NCBI RefSeq assembly: GCF_011759365.1
Contig: NZ_JAARLZ010000016.1
Coordinates: forward strand, 1-64,000
DNA: 64,000 nucleotides
Direction: 5' to 3'
From: Luteibacter anthropi
Lineage (GTDB): Bacteria; Pseudomonadota; Gammaproteobacteria; Xanthomonadales; Rhodanobacteraceae
How positions within the stretch are numbered: the first letter of the stretch is position 1; each line of letters starts with the position of its first letter. A program made the position numbers and the translations under genes. This document shows, in pieces, positions 26,670-35,532 of the stretch. The notes below the pieces were generated by a model that saw nothing but the letters and a program-made list of their open reading frames with translations, was not told the DNA's origin and made no database searches.

Positions 26670-28571
26670 CTAGCGGCGGGTCTCAGCCTCCAGTTTCTTG
26701 GCGAAGTCGGCCAGCGGCATGCTGCCGAGGTCTTCGCCACCGCGCGTACGTACTGACACGGTACCCGTTTCCTTCTCGCGATCACCGACCACGATGAGGT
26801 AAGGCACCTTCTGCAGCGTGTGCTCGCGGATTTTATATCCGACTTTTTCGTTGCGCAAATCGGCCGCCACCCTGAAGCCTTGTCCCACAAGGGCTTGCGT
26901 GACTTCACGCACATAATCGGCCTGGGCGTCGGTGATGCTGAACACCGCTGCCTGAATGGGGGCAAGCCAGGGCGGAAGCAAGCCTGCGTGGTGCTCGATC
27001 AGGATACCGATGAAACGCTCCATGGAGCCCACGATGGCCCGGTGGAGCATGACAGGGTGCTGACGCTGGCTGTTTTCGTCCACGTACTCGGCGCCGAGGC
27101 GCTCGGGCATCATGAAGTCGACCTGCATCGTGCCGACCTGCCAGGTACGGCCGATCGAGTCCTTCATATGGTATTCGATCTTGGGACCGTAGAACGCGCC
27201 CTCGCCCGGGAGTTCTTCCCATTCCACGTCAGCCACGGACAGCGCCTTGCGCAGGGCATCCTCCGCCCTGTCCCAGACTTCCTCGGCACCGATGCGCTTT
27301 TCCGGGCGCAACGCGATCTTCATCGCGATGTCCTCGAAGCCGAAATCCTGGTACACGGCCATCGCCTGGCGATGGAAGGCCGCCACCTCGTCCTCGATCT
27401 GTGCCGGGGTGCAGAAGATGTGGCCGTCGTCCTGCGTGAAGGCACGCACGCGCATGATGCCGTGCAGCGCGCCCGAGGGCTCGTTGCGGTGGCAGCCGCC
27501 GAACTCGCCGTAGCGGATCGGCAGGTCGCGGTAGCTGTGCAGGTTGGCGTTGAAGATCTGGATGTGACCCGGGCAGTTCATCGGCTTCAGCGCATAGGTG
27601 CGCTTCTCCGACTCCGTGAAGAACATGTTCTCCTGGTAGTTGTCCCAGTGGCCGGACTTCTTCCACAGGCTCACGTCCATGATCTGCGGCCCGCGCACTT
27701 CCTGGTAGCCGCTGTTGCGATAGACGCCGCGCACGTACTGCTCGACCACCTGCCAGATGGCCCAGCCCTTCGGATGCCAGAACACCATGCCCGGGGCTTC
27801 TTCCTGCAGGTGGAACAGGTCGAGCTGCTTGGCGATGCGGCGATGGTCGCGCTTCTCGGCTTCTTCCAGCTGGTGCAGGTAGGCTTTGAGATCCTTGTCG
27901 TTGAGCCAGGCCGTGCCGTAGATGCGGCTGAGCATCGCGTTGTTGGAGTCGCCGCGCCAGTAGGCGCCGGCCACCTTCATCAGCTTGAACGCGCGCAGCT
28001 TGCCCGTGTTGGGCACGTGCGGGCCGCGGCACAGGTCGGTGAACTCGCCCTGCGTATAGAGCGACAGCTCTTCGCCGGCAGGGATGCTCTCGATGATCTG
28101 CGCCTTGTATTCCTCGCCCATGCCACGGAAGAAAGTCACGGCCTCGTCGCGGTCCTTCACCGAGCGCGTGACGGGGATGTTCTCCTTGACGATCTTTTCC
28201 ATCTCGGCCTGGATGGCGTCGAGATCTTCCGGCGTGAAGGGACGCTCGTAGGCAAAGTCGTAATAGAACCCGTTGTCGATCACCGGGCCGATCGTGACCT
28301 GCGCGCCGGGGAACAGGCGCTGCACGGCCTGGCCCAGCAGGTGGGCCGTGGAGTGGCGGAGGATCTCGAGGGCGTCGGGGCTCTTCTCGGTGACGATTTC
28401 GAGCGCGGCGTCGCGGTCGATCGTGTAGCTGGCATCCACCAGCTTGCCGTCGACCTTACCGGCCAGGGTGGCCTTGGCAAGACCGGCGCCGATGGAGGCG
28501 GCCACCTCCTGCACGGACACGGGGTGGTCGAAGGGACGCTGGCTGCCGTCGGGGAGCGTGATCTGGATCAT
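26670..28571 (-). CDS. thrS: Threonyl-tRNA synthetase
   Basis: This 633-aa class II synthetase has the TGS domain (1-60, [28 protein letters not shown]) and the editing domain (about 65-220) with [16 protein letters not shown] and the second metal motif [15 protein letters not shown]. The catalytic core contains [40 protein letters not shown] and an [14 protein letters not shown] motif-3 region. An anticodon-binding domain ends the protein. The start matches the TGS N-terminus; an upstream in-frame start runs into the leader terminator. Its mRNA leader carries a threonine-rich mini-ORF and terminator. Confidence 0.97.
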   Translation of the reverse strand: MIQITLPDGSQRPFDHPVSVQEVAASIGAGLAKATLAGKVDGKLVDASYTIDRDAALEIVTEKSPDALEILRHSTAHLLGQAVQRLFPGAQVTIGPVIDNGFYYDFAYERPFTPEDLDAIQAEMEKIVKENIPVTRSVKDRDEAVTFFRGMGEEYKAQIIESIPAGEELSLYTQGEFTDLCRGPHVPNTGKLRAFKLMKVAGAYWRGDSNNAMLSRIYGTAWLNDKDLKAYLHQLEEAEKRDHRRIAKQLDLFHLQEEAPGMVFWHPKGWAIWQVVEQYVRGVYRNSGYQEVRGPQIMDVSLWKKSGHWDNYQENMFFTESEKRTYALKPMNCPGHIQIFNANLHSYRDLPIRYGEFGGCHRNEPSGALHGIMRVRAFTQDDGHIFCTPAQIEDEVAAFHRQAMAVYQDFGFEDIAMKIALRPEKRIGAEEVWDRAEDALRKALSVADVEWEELPGEGAFYGPKIEYHMKDSIGRTWQVGTMQVDFMMPERLGAEYVDENSQRQHPVMLHRAIVGSMERFIGILIEHHAGLLPPWLAPIQAAVFSITDAQADYVREVTQALVGQGFRVAADLRNEKVGYKIREHTLQKVPYLIVVGDREKETGTVSVRTRGGEDLGSMPLADFAKKLEAETRR

Positions 28572-28593
28572 GGGAAGCGTTTTCCGGACAAAC

Positions 28594-28615
28594 AAAAAGG
28601 GCGCCAGGCGCCCTT
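28594..28615 (-). terminator. Leader terminator (candidate attenuator) of thrS
   Basis: On the minus strand AAGGGCGCC and GGCGCCCTT abut around a single T (effective loop about 5 nt) and are followed by a T-run, 22 nt before the thrS ATG. It is downstream of the thrS promoter and mini-ORF, so it lies inside the transcript. In the opposite direction there is no T-run. Confidence 0.7.
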
Positions 28616-28644
28616 CGGATGAAGACGAAGACGTGGCGTGGGAA

Positions 28645-28671
28645 TCAGGTTGGAAAGCGGGTAGTGCTCAT
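28645..28671 (-). CDS. Candidate thrS leader peptide MSTTRFPT
   Basis: An 8-codon ORF (ATG AGC ACT ACC CGC TTT CCA ACC TGA) encodes Met-Ser-Thr-Thr-Arg-Phe-Pro-Thr, so three of eight residues are threonine. It sits between a good promoter and a Rho-independent terminator in front of threonyl-tRNA synthetase, the arrangement expected for ribosome-mediated attenuation. Its ribosome site (GAGTG) is weak and an antiterminator fold was not resolved by eye. It may be coincidence, since no comparison with relatives was possible. Confidence 0.45.
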   Translation of the reverse strand: MSTTRFPT

Positions 28672-28729
28672 GTCGCACACTCGGCCGGCGTTGCCGCGGG
28701 CCACCTCTCGTCTCGTAGATACCTGTAAA

Positions 28730-28758
28730 AAGCTAGTGCAGGGCTGCCTCCATGTCAA
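28730..28758 (-). promoter_or_regulatory. Sigma-70-like promoter of thrS operon
   Basis: On the minus strand a perfect -35 TTGACA (28758-28753) and -10-like TAGCTT (28735-28730) are separated by 17 bp. Transcription would start near 28723, giving a leader of about 150 nt before thrS. The -35 lies 51 bp from the start of the divergent epimerase gene. Confidence 0.65.
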
Positions 28759-28808
28759 TCCGGGCGCTCCGTTACAATGGTGATCCGCTCCACAGGCAGG
28801 TCATCCCC

Positions 28809-29813
28809 ATGCGCATCCTGGTCACCGGCAGTGCCGGCTTCGTCGGCTCCGCCCTCACCGAGCGCCTGCTCGCGCGTGGCGACACCGTGCTCGGTTTCGA
28901 CAACCACAACGACTACTACGACCCGGCCCTGAAGGAAGCGCGCCTGGCCCGGTTCGCGAACCACCCGAACTACACGCACCTGCGCGCCGACCTCGCCGAG
29001 CAGGCGGCGGTGGACAAGGCCTTTGCGGATTTCCAGCCCGAGCGCGTGGTGAACCTCGCCGCCCAGGCCGGTGTGCGCTATTCGCTCACCCATCCGCATA
29101 CCTATGTGCAGAGCAACCTGGTGGGCTTCGTGAACGTGCTGGAGGCCTGCCGCCGGCATGAGGTGGGGCATCTGGTCTATGCCTCGTCCAGCTCGGTGTA
29201 TGGAGCCAATCGCAAGATGCCTTTTGCGGTGGAGGATGCCGTCGACCATCCCGTGAGCCTGTATGCGGCCACGAAGAAATCCAACGAGCTGATGGCGCAT
29301 ACCTATAGCCACCTGTTCGGCCTGCCGACCACGGGGCTGCGCTTTTTCACCGTGTATGGCCCCTGGGGTCGCCCGGACATGTCGCCGATCCTGTTCGCCA
29401 ACCGCATCGTGCGAGGCGAACCGATCGACGTGTTCAACCACGGCAACCACAGCCGTGATTTCACCTATATCGACGACATCGTCGAGGGCGTGATCCGCAC
29501 GCTGGATCATCCGGCGCAGCCCGATCTGTCCTATGACCCGGTGGCGCCGAACCCGGGCAGTTCTGCCGCGCCTTATCGCGTCTACAACATCGGCAATGAC
29601 GAGCCGGTGCAGTTGATGGACTTCATCGGCCTGCTGGAAAAGCACCTGGGCCGCACGGTGGAAAAGCGCCTGCTGCCGATGCAGCCGGGCGACGTGCCGG
29701 ATACCTGGGCCGATGTGTCAGCCCTGCGCCGCGACGTGGGCTACGCCCCGTCGACGTCGATCGACGAAGGCCTGCGCAAGTTCGCCGCCTGGTACAAAAG
29801 CTTCTACCTGTAG
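28809..29813 (+). CDS. NAD-dependent nucleotide-sugar epimerase (UDP-glucuronate 4-epimerase-like)
   Basis: This 334-aa extended short-chain dehydrogenase has the NAD-binding motif TGSAGFVGSAL (residues 6-16) and a catalytic YAATKKSNE (Tyr and Lys about 155-159) preceded by YASSSSVYG. The substrate-side sequence GLRFFTVYGPWGRPDMSPILFA and HSRDFTYIDDIV is the pattern of UDP-glucuronate/UDP-galacturonate 4-epimerases, which supply galacturonate for capsule or LPS. No polysaccharide cluster is adjacent, so the substrate is inferred from sequence type. The ATG chosen gives the Rossmann strand at residue 2. The TAG stop lies inside a REP unit. Confidence 0.88.
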   Translation: MRILVTGSAGFVGSALTERLLARGDTVLGFDNHNDYYDPALKEARLARFANHPNYTHLRADLAEQAAVDKAFADFQPERVVNLAAQAGVRYSLTHPHTYVQSNLVGFVNVLEACRRHEVGHLVYASSSSVYGANRKMPFAVEDAVDHPVSLYAATKKSNELMAHTYSHLFGLPTTGLRFFTVYGPWGRPDMSPILFANRIVRGEPIDVFNHGNHSRDFTYIDDIVEGVIRTLDHPAQPDLSYDPVAPNPGSSAAPYRVYNIGNDEPVQLMDFIGLLEKHLGRTVEKRLLPMQPGDVPDTWADVSALRRDVGYAPSTSIDEGLRKFAAWYKSFYL

Positions 29814-30017
29814 GAGCGCGCCTGCGCGCGACCGGCACAGCGAAACCATTCGTTGAAACCGTCACAACCGTTGAGCAACGACCCGTAAGCTGATCACAGC
29901 CTCACCGTTTCATTGGGTTTGTCGCGCGCAAGGCGCGCTCCTACAAGAAGCGGTGTGCCTTGACGCGATCACGACCGCACCGCTTCGTCGGGTTGTCGCG
30001 CGCAGGCGCGCTCCTAC
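29810..30017. repeat. Three REP units between convergent genes
   Basis: Units at 29810-29835, 29920-29944 (inverted) and 29994-30017 (inverted) fill the gap between the epimerase and recD. The first supplies the epimerase stop codon and the last supplies the recD stop codon on the minus strand. Confidence 0.85.
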
Positions 30018-31891
30018 AAAAGGCGGGGGAGCAGGCCGGAGGCGCGTCGGGTCTGGCGGGCGATGGCGTAGGCCATGATGTCCGGCGTGGCCAGCAGGGT
30101 GAAATGGGTTTTCGCTCGCGTCACGCCGGTGTAAAGCAATTCGCGCGTGAGCACGGCCGAAGGCTCCGTCGGCAAGGCCAGCGCCGTGTGCTCGAACTCC
30201 GAACCTTGCGACTTGTGCACCGTCATCGCGTACACCGTCTCCACTGCCGCGAGGCGACTGGGCACGACGAAGCGCACGCGTTCCTTGCCGTGCTCGTCCA
30301 GCACGGCGAACACCACCCGCAAGGCCATGCCGCCCTGCCCGTCCGGAATCCACAGGGTGATGCCCACATCACCGTTCATGAGGCCGATGGCGTAGTCGTT
30401 GCGGGTCACCATCACCGGGCGGCCTTCGTACCAGTCGCGCTCGATGTCGATCAACCCGCGCGCCGCCAGCCCCTGGGCAATGCGTTCATTCTGCGCCGGC
30501 ACACCGGTGTCGCCATGCCGCGAGGCGCACAGCAGCTGGAAGCGCGCATAGGCCTGCAGGGCTCCGCCGCCCCAGGCTTCGAAGGCATCGAACGGTGCAT
30601 CGGGCTGCGGTCTTTCCCGTTCGATCCAGTCGAGATACGCCCGATAGCCCGGCGTGCCTGCGCGTCCCTCGATCGCCAGCGTGGCGATGCCATCGGCCGT
30701 GGGTACCTGGAGAGCGATATCGCCGGAAGACGCCTTGAGGGTCTGCCCCGCCGCCTGCGTATCACCCTGGCGGATGGCATTCGCCAGCGCACCGATGCCA
30801 CTGTGCTCACCAAACCGGCGACTACGGCGCAGCATCACCACGCGCTGGTCGAGCGCCCTCGCTTCCTCCGGATCACGCCACGCCGCCATGTCCACGTCAC
30901 AGACCTCGGCCAGCCATTGCACCGTATCGGCGTCGTAACGCCCCGCTTCCGCCCGCGCGCAGAGATCGCCCAGTACCGCACCGGCTTCCACCGACGACAG
31001 CTGGTCCTTGTCGCCCAGCAGCACCAGCCGCGCATCCGGTGGCAAGGCATCGAGCGTGGCGGCCATCATTTCCAGGTCGATCATCGAGGCTTCGTCGATG
31101 ACCAGCACGTCCAGGTGCAGCGGGTTGTCACGATCGTGGCGGAAGGCCCGGCTATCCGGCCGGCTGCCAAGCAGTCGGTGCAGCGTGGTGACCTCGGCGG
31201 GAATCGCCTGCTTCACCTGCGCATCGACGTTCAGGCGCTCGATCTGTCCTGCAATCGAGGCATTCAAGCGCGCTGCGGCCTTGCCCGTGGGCGCCGCAAG
31301 ACGGATGCGCAGGCGCGGCTCGCCGCGCCGGATCGCCAATGTCTGTAACAGGCCGAGCAGGCGGACCACCGTGGTTGTCTTGCCCGTGCCCGGACCACCG
31401 GTGATGACGGCGAACGCACCGCGCGCCGCGATGGCGCAGGCGATCTTCTGCCAGTCCGGGGACATATCGTCCGGTGGGAACAGACGCGCCAGCTCGGAAG
31501 CAAGCCCGGCTGGCGTGCCCTCGTGCGCCAGCCGGGAACGAATGGCACCGGCCACCCCTACTTCATATCGCCAGAAGCGGCGCAGGTAGAGCAGGTCGCC
31601 ATCCAGTACCAGCGGCGATGCGTTGTCTTCGTACGTGGTGGCAACCAGCGGTGACGCCCGAAGCTCATCGGCGACATCGTGCAACCATGGCACACGCTCC
31701 GCCAGTTCGTTCACATCGACACAGATATGCCCGTCGCCCAGCTCCTTGCTGGTCATGGCCGCTGCCGCGAGTACGCGGGCATCGGCACTGGCATCCAGCG
31801 TTGCGAGGAAGCGTGCGAAGGCGCGATCCAGCGGACGAAGCCGCTGTTCGATGATCTCAAGATCCAGCCAGGGCAGGATATCGACCGTCAT
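30014..31891 (-). CDS. recD: Exodeoxyribonuclease V subunit alpha (RecD helicase)
   Basis: This 625-aa 5'-3' helicase subunit of RecBCD has the Walker A motif GGPGTGKTTTVVRLL (about residue 160-174), motif II-like VLVIDEASMIDLEMM and a later LLGDKDQLSSVEAG. The C-terminal helicase motif VYAMTVHKSQGSEFEHTALALP is followed by LLYTGVTRAKTHFTLL. Length is near E. coli RecD (608 aa). The ATG overlaps the recB stop by 4 nt, so the three subunits are coupled. Its TAG stop is REP-derived. Confidence 0.95.
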   Translation of the reverse strand: MTVDILPWLDLEIIEQRLRPLDRAFARFLATLDASADARVLAAAAMTSKELGDGHICVDVNELAERVPWLHDVADELRASPLVATTYEDNASPLVLDGDLLYLRRFWRYEVGVAGAIRSRLAHEGTPAGLASELARLFPPDDMSPDWQKIACAIAARGAFAVITGGPGTGKTTTVVRLLGLLQTLAIRRGEPRLRIRLAAPTGKAAARLNASIAGQIERLNVDAQVKQAIPAEVTTLHRLLGSRPDSRAFRHDRDNPLHLDVLVIDEASMIDLEMMAATLDALPPDARLVLLGDKDQLSSVEAGAVLGDLCARAEAGRYDADTVQWLAEVCDVDMAAWRDPEEARALDQRVVMLRRSRRFGEHSGIGALANAIRQGDTQAAGQTLKASSGDIALQVPTADGIATLAIEGRAGTPGYRAYLDWIERERPQPDAPFDAFEAWGGGALQAYARFQLLCASRHGDTGVPAQNERIAQGLAARGLIDIERDWYEGRPVMVTRNDYAIGLMNGDVGITLWIPDGQGGMALRVVFAVLDEHGKERVRFVVPSRLAAVETVYAMTVHKSQGSEFEHTALALPTEPSAVLTRELLYTGVTRAKTHFTLLATPDIMAYAIARQTRRASGLLPRLL

Positions 31892-34800
31892 GTCGCGCGA
31901 CCTTCGAACAGGACATCCATGGCCTCGATCATCGCCAGGGGCGGCCGCTCGGCATGAATGCCATGCCCCTCGCCATCCACGCCACGCAGGTAGAGGTATA
32001 CCGCGCCACCGATATGAGTGTCGTAATCGTAGGCATCGCCAAGGCGCGAGCGCAGCAGGCGATGCAGGGCCAGCAGGTATAGCGCGTACTGCAATTCGTA
32101 GCGTGCTTCCAGGATCGAATGGCGCATGGCCGCCGCGCCGTAGGCGCCAGCATCGTTGCCCAGCCAGTTCGACTTGTAATCGACCACGTACCAGCGTCCT
32201 TCGTGTTCCACGATGAGATCGATGAAGCCCTTGAGCATGCCATTGACCTTTTCGGCGGCCAGCGGCACACGGCGTGCGCCACCCAGCGTGTGCTCGCGTA
32301 CGATGCGGTCCAGCGCGAGGGTATCCACGCCACGGGCTTCAAACAGGAACTCAAGCTCCGCGCGATACCGCGACGGATCATCGAAGGATGCCAGCGTCAT
32401 CGCGCCTCCTGACGGAAGCGCCAGTGGCACCTGCAGCAAGCCCAGCAGCCAGTCTGTCAGCGGGTCGATCCAGGTCGTCCAGCCATGCCGTTCGCAACGG
32501 CGCGCCACGGTATCGCGCAGGCGCGGCCGGGCGTGCGCCATGGCCGCGAAGCCCTCCTCCGCCATCCATTCCAGCAGGTCGTGCAGGAAGGTGCCGGCAT
32601 CCGCGCCGCGGTGAAAATCATGAATGCTGCCAGCCACGATGGGCACGACCGGGCGTTCCTCGCGGTATTCCACGATGACGTCGTCGATGGCGGTCTCGGG
32701 CGCCGCGCTCTTGTCGTCGTGACGCAAGGCGCTGTAGCTGGTAATCCACCATGGCTCCGCGCGGGCGATCTTCGGCTCGCGTGCGGGCAGGGAACGTATC
32801 TCATGCACCGGTGGCACGTAGACGGCATCATCCGGCTCGGGCACGTATTCCACGACGATCGACGCCACGTCGCCTTTCAGTTCCTGGAGCAGGTTGGCAA
32901 GCACGCCGTTGTCGATCTCCGCACCGCCACGCAGGAGGTGGCCGAACGCGGAACGATGCACCTGGGGTTTCTTCGCCGCGTTGTAGCAGACCGGCGCCAC
33001 GCCCAGCCAGCAGGCATGACGCGCACGCGTCAGCGCCACGTACAGCAGGCGCAGGTCTTCCTGCAACGAAGCACGCTCGGCAGCCTCCTTGGCTTCGCGC
33101 ACGGCATCGCTGCCGCTGGCGCTGGCCGAAAGCAGCTCGATCTGCGCCGACTCGCCGTCGTGGTAACGATAGCCCTGCCCGGCACGCAGACCGCCCTGCC
33201 CACAGACGAAGGGCAGGAACACCAGCGGGTATTCCAGGCCTTTCGACTTGTGGATGGTGACCACCTTCACCAGGTCATCGTCGCTTTCCAGGCGAACGAT
33301 CTGCTCGTCGCCCGTGTGCCCGGCACGATCCGCAATGCGCTCGGCCAAGTGGCGGATCAGCGCCTGCTCCCCTTCGATGGTGGACGCGGCGTGCTGCAAC
33401 AACTCGGCCAGATGCAGCAGGTTGGTAAGACTGCGCTCGCCGCCGGGCAACGAAAGCAGACGCCCCGGCAGGTCGAACTCGTGCAACATCCGGTGCAGCA
33501 TGGCCAGCACGCCGGCCTTGCGCCAGACCTCGCGCAGGGCGAACAACTGCTGTCCGCGATGCTCCCAGTGACGCTCGTCGAGGTTCAGCTTTTCCAGTTC
33601 CGCGTAGCCCAGGTCGAGCGTACGCGTCGCCAGTGCGGCGCGCATCGCGCCATCGGAGGTGGGCTCGGCAACGGCGCGCAGCCAGAACAGCAGGTCGCTG
33701 GCCTCGATGCTGTCCAGCACCGAGTCGCGATCGGAAAGGAATACGCTGCGCACGCGGCGCGCCGACAAGGCAGCACGTATCTCGGCCGCTTCGTTGTGGC
33801 TGCGCACGAGGATGGCGATATCTGCCGGCGCCAGCGAAACATGCCGGCCATCGTCCGTCTCGAAACCGCAACGGCCGTGCGCCGCCGCATCCAGCAGGCG
33901 CACGATCTCGCTGGCGCATGCCTCCGCCATCTGCTGACGGTACATGCGCACACCGACCGGCGCCTCGTCGTCGAGCAGCCATAGTCGCAGGGCCGGCTGC
34001 GGCTCGCCATCGCGCACGAAACGCTCGTCCCTGCCCCGCGCCCTGACCGGCTCGAAGGGCAGCCCGCGATCCGCAAAGTGGAAGGCACCGGTCGCATGCG
34101 ATTCGGCCCGCACGAAAAGCCGGTTCACGGCCTCCACCATGCCCACGCTGGATCGGTGATTGGTGTCGAGGCTGTAATGCGGCGCCATCGCTTCCGCGCG
34201 CGCCGTGAGATACGTGTGGATATCCGCGCCGCGAAACGCGTAGATGGCCTGTTTCGGATCGCCGATGAGTAGCAGCCCCGTGCCTTCCGCCTGCGCATAC
34301 ACGGCGCGGAAGATGCGGTACTGCAACGGATCGGTGTCCTGGAATTCGTCGATCAGGGCCAGCGGAAACTGCTGCCGGATGGTGGCTGCCAGATCACCGC
34401 CCGACGGCCCTGCCAGCGCAGCATCCAGACGCAACAGCAGGTCGTCGAAGCCGATCTGCGCACGGCGTCGCTTCTGCATGACGAAGCGCTGGCGCACCCA
34501 CGACATCGCTTCGGCGAGGATCGCGTGACGCACCACCACCTTGCCAGCCTGCCATTCGTTCCAGTGTTCCAGCGCGCCGAAGGCGGGATGCTCTGGAGAG
34601 CTCTTGCCCTTGCCGGTGGCCTTGCCCAGGCGCGATGTCGAATAACGCGCGATGTCGAACCCCAACGCATCGCCGCTCGTCGCCCAGCGACGCATCGCCA
34701 TCATGTCCGACGGCATACGCTCCGGGCGATACCAGCCGTTGTGCAGCACCTTGTCGCGCACGGCAGCCAGCAGCATGGCGTCGAGGCCATCGGCGGCGTG

Positions 34801-35532
34801 ACGCCAGGTGGCGGCCGCGTCGTCCAGGCGCCTGCGATCTTCTTCGTCCCAGCGGCGACGCTCGGCCAGCACCTCGTGAGCGGCGACGTCTTCCCGCAGC
34901 ACCTCGCCATCGACGCGCAGCACGGCTTCGCCACCGAACAGCAAGGGCTTCAGATCGCGCATCAGCGCATCCGGCGTGCGCCATTCCTCCAGTACGGGGG
35001 CCAGCTGGGCTTCGTCCAGAGGATAAAAAGCCTTGCGCCAGTAGTCGCGCACGCACTCGGCCAGGAGTTCGGTTTCGTCCGGTTCCAGCGTCTGCGCAAA
35101 GGCATGACCGCTGCCGAATGCATGCTGGGTCAGCATGCGCTGGCTCCAGCCATGGATAGTGAAGATGGCCGCCTCGTCCATCCATTGCGCAGCCAGTTCC
35201 AGACGGCGCGCACAAGAAGGCCAGCTGTCGGCGGGCAGGTCCGCCAGCAGGTCCGACAGGAAGGCTTCACTGGCTGTTCCGGCCCGGAACGCCCGGGCCG
35301 CATCCACCAGCCGCGCGCGGATACGCTCGCGCAGTTCCTGCGTGGCGGCCTCGGTGAAGGTCACCACGAGGATCTGCGGCGGCAGCAGCGGCTGCCCCGT
35401 GCCATGCCCCAGCACGGCACGCACGTAGAGGGCCGCGATGGTCCAGGTCTTGCCGGTGCCGGCGCTGGCCTCGATCAGGCGCATGCCGTCGAGCGGCATG
35501 GCCAGCGGACGCAAGGGCTGTGCGGAACTCAT
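31888..35532 (-). CDS. recB: Exodeoxyribonuclease V subunit beta (RecB helicase-nuclease)
   Basis: This 1214-aa subunit has a UvrD-type helicase: Walker A RLIEASAGTGKTWTIAALY (about 18-36), ALIDEFQDTDPLQYRIF (Walker B) and VVTIHKSKGLEYPLVFLPF. The C-terminal RecB-family nuclease contains GTFLHDLLEWM, GFIDLIVEHEGRWYVVDYKSNWLG (catalytic Asp and Lys around 1105-1120). It unwinds 3'-5' and carries the complex's nuclease activity in double-strand-break repair and degradation of foreign linear DNA. The start and stop each overlap a neighbour by 4 nt. Confidence 0.97.
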   Translation of the reverse strand: MSSAQPLRPLAMPLDGMRLIEASAGTGKTWTIAALYVRAVLGHGTGQPLLPPQILVVTFTEAATQELRERIRARLVDAARAFRAGTASEAFLSDLLADLPADSWPSCARRLELAAQWMDEAAIFTIHGWSQRMLTQHAFGSGHAFAQTLEPDETELLAECVRDYWRKAFYPLDEAQLAPVLEEWRTPDALMRDLKPLLFGGEAVLRVDGEVLREDVAAHEVLAERRRWDEEDRRRLDDAAATWRHAADGLDAMLLAAVRDKVLHNGWYRPERMPSDMMAMRRWATSGDALGFDIARYSTSRLGKATGKGKSSPEHPAFGALEHWNEWQAGKVVVRHAILAEAMSWVRQRFVMQKRRRAQIGFDDLLLRLDAALAGPSGGDLAATIRQQFPLALIDEFQDTDPLQYRIFRAVYAQAEGTGLLLIGDPKQAIYAFRGADIHTYLTARAEAMAPHYSLDTNHRSSVGMVEAVNRLFVRAESHATGAFHFADRGLPFEPVRARGRDERFVRDGEPQPALRLWLLDDEAPVGVRMYRQQMAEACASEIVRLLDAAAHGRCGFETDDGRHVSLAPADIAILVRSHNEAAEIRAALSARRVRSVFLSDRDSVLDSIEASDLLFWLRAVAEPTSDGAMRAALATRTLDLGYAELEKLNLDERHWEHRGQQLFALREVWRKAGVLAMLHRMLHEFDLPGRLLSLPGGERSLTNLLHLAELLQHAASTIEGEQALIRHLAERIADRAGHTGDEQIVRLESDDDLVKVVTIHKSKGLEYPLVFLPFVCGQGGLRAGQGYRYHDGESAQIELLSASASGSDAVREAKEAAERASLQEDLRLLYVALTRARHACWLGVAPVCYNAAKKPQVHRSAFGHLLRGGAEIDNGVLANLLQELKGDVASIVVEYVPEPDDAVYVPPVHEIRSLPAREPKIARAEPWWITSYSALRHDDKSAAPETAIDDVIVEYREERPVVPIVAGSIHDFHRGADAGTFLHDLLEWMAEEGFAAMAHARPRLRDTVARRCERHGWTTWIDPLTDWLLGLLQVPLALPSGGAMTLASFDDPSRYRAELEFLFEARGVDTLALDRIVREHTLGGARRVPLAAEKVNGMLKGFIDLIVEHEGRWYVVDYKSNWLGNDAGAYGAAAMRHSILEARYELQYALYLLALHRLLRSRLGDAYDYDTHIGGAVYLYLRGVDGEGHGIHAERPPLAMIEAMDVLFEGRAT

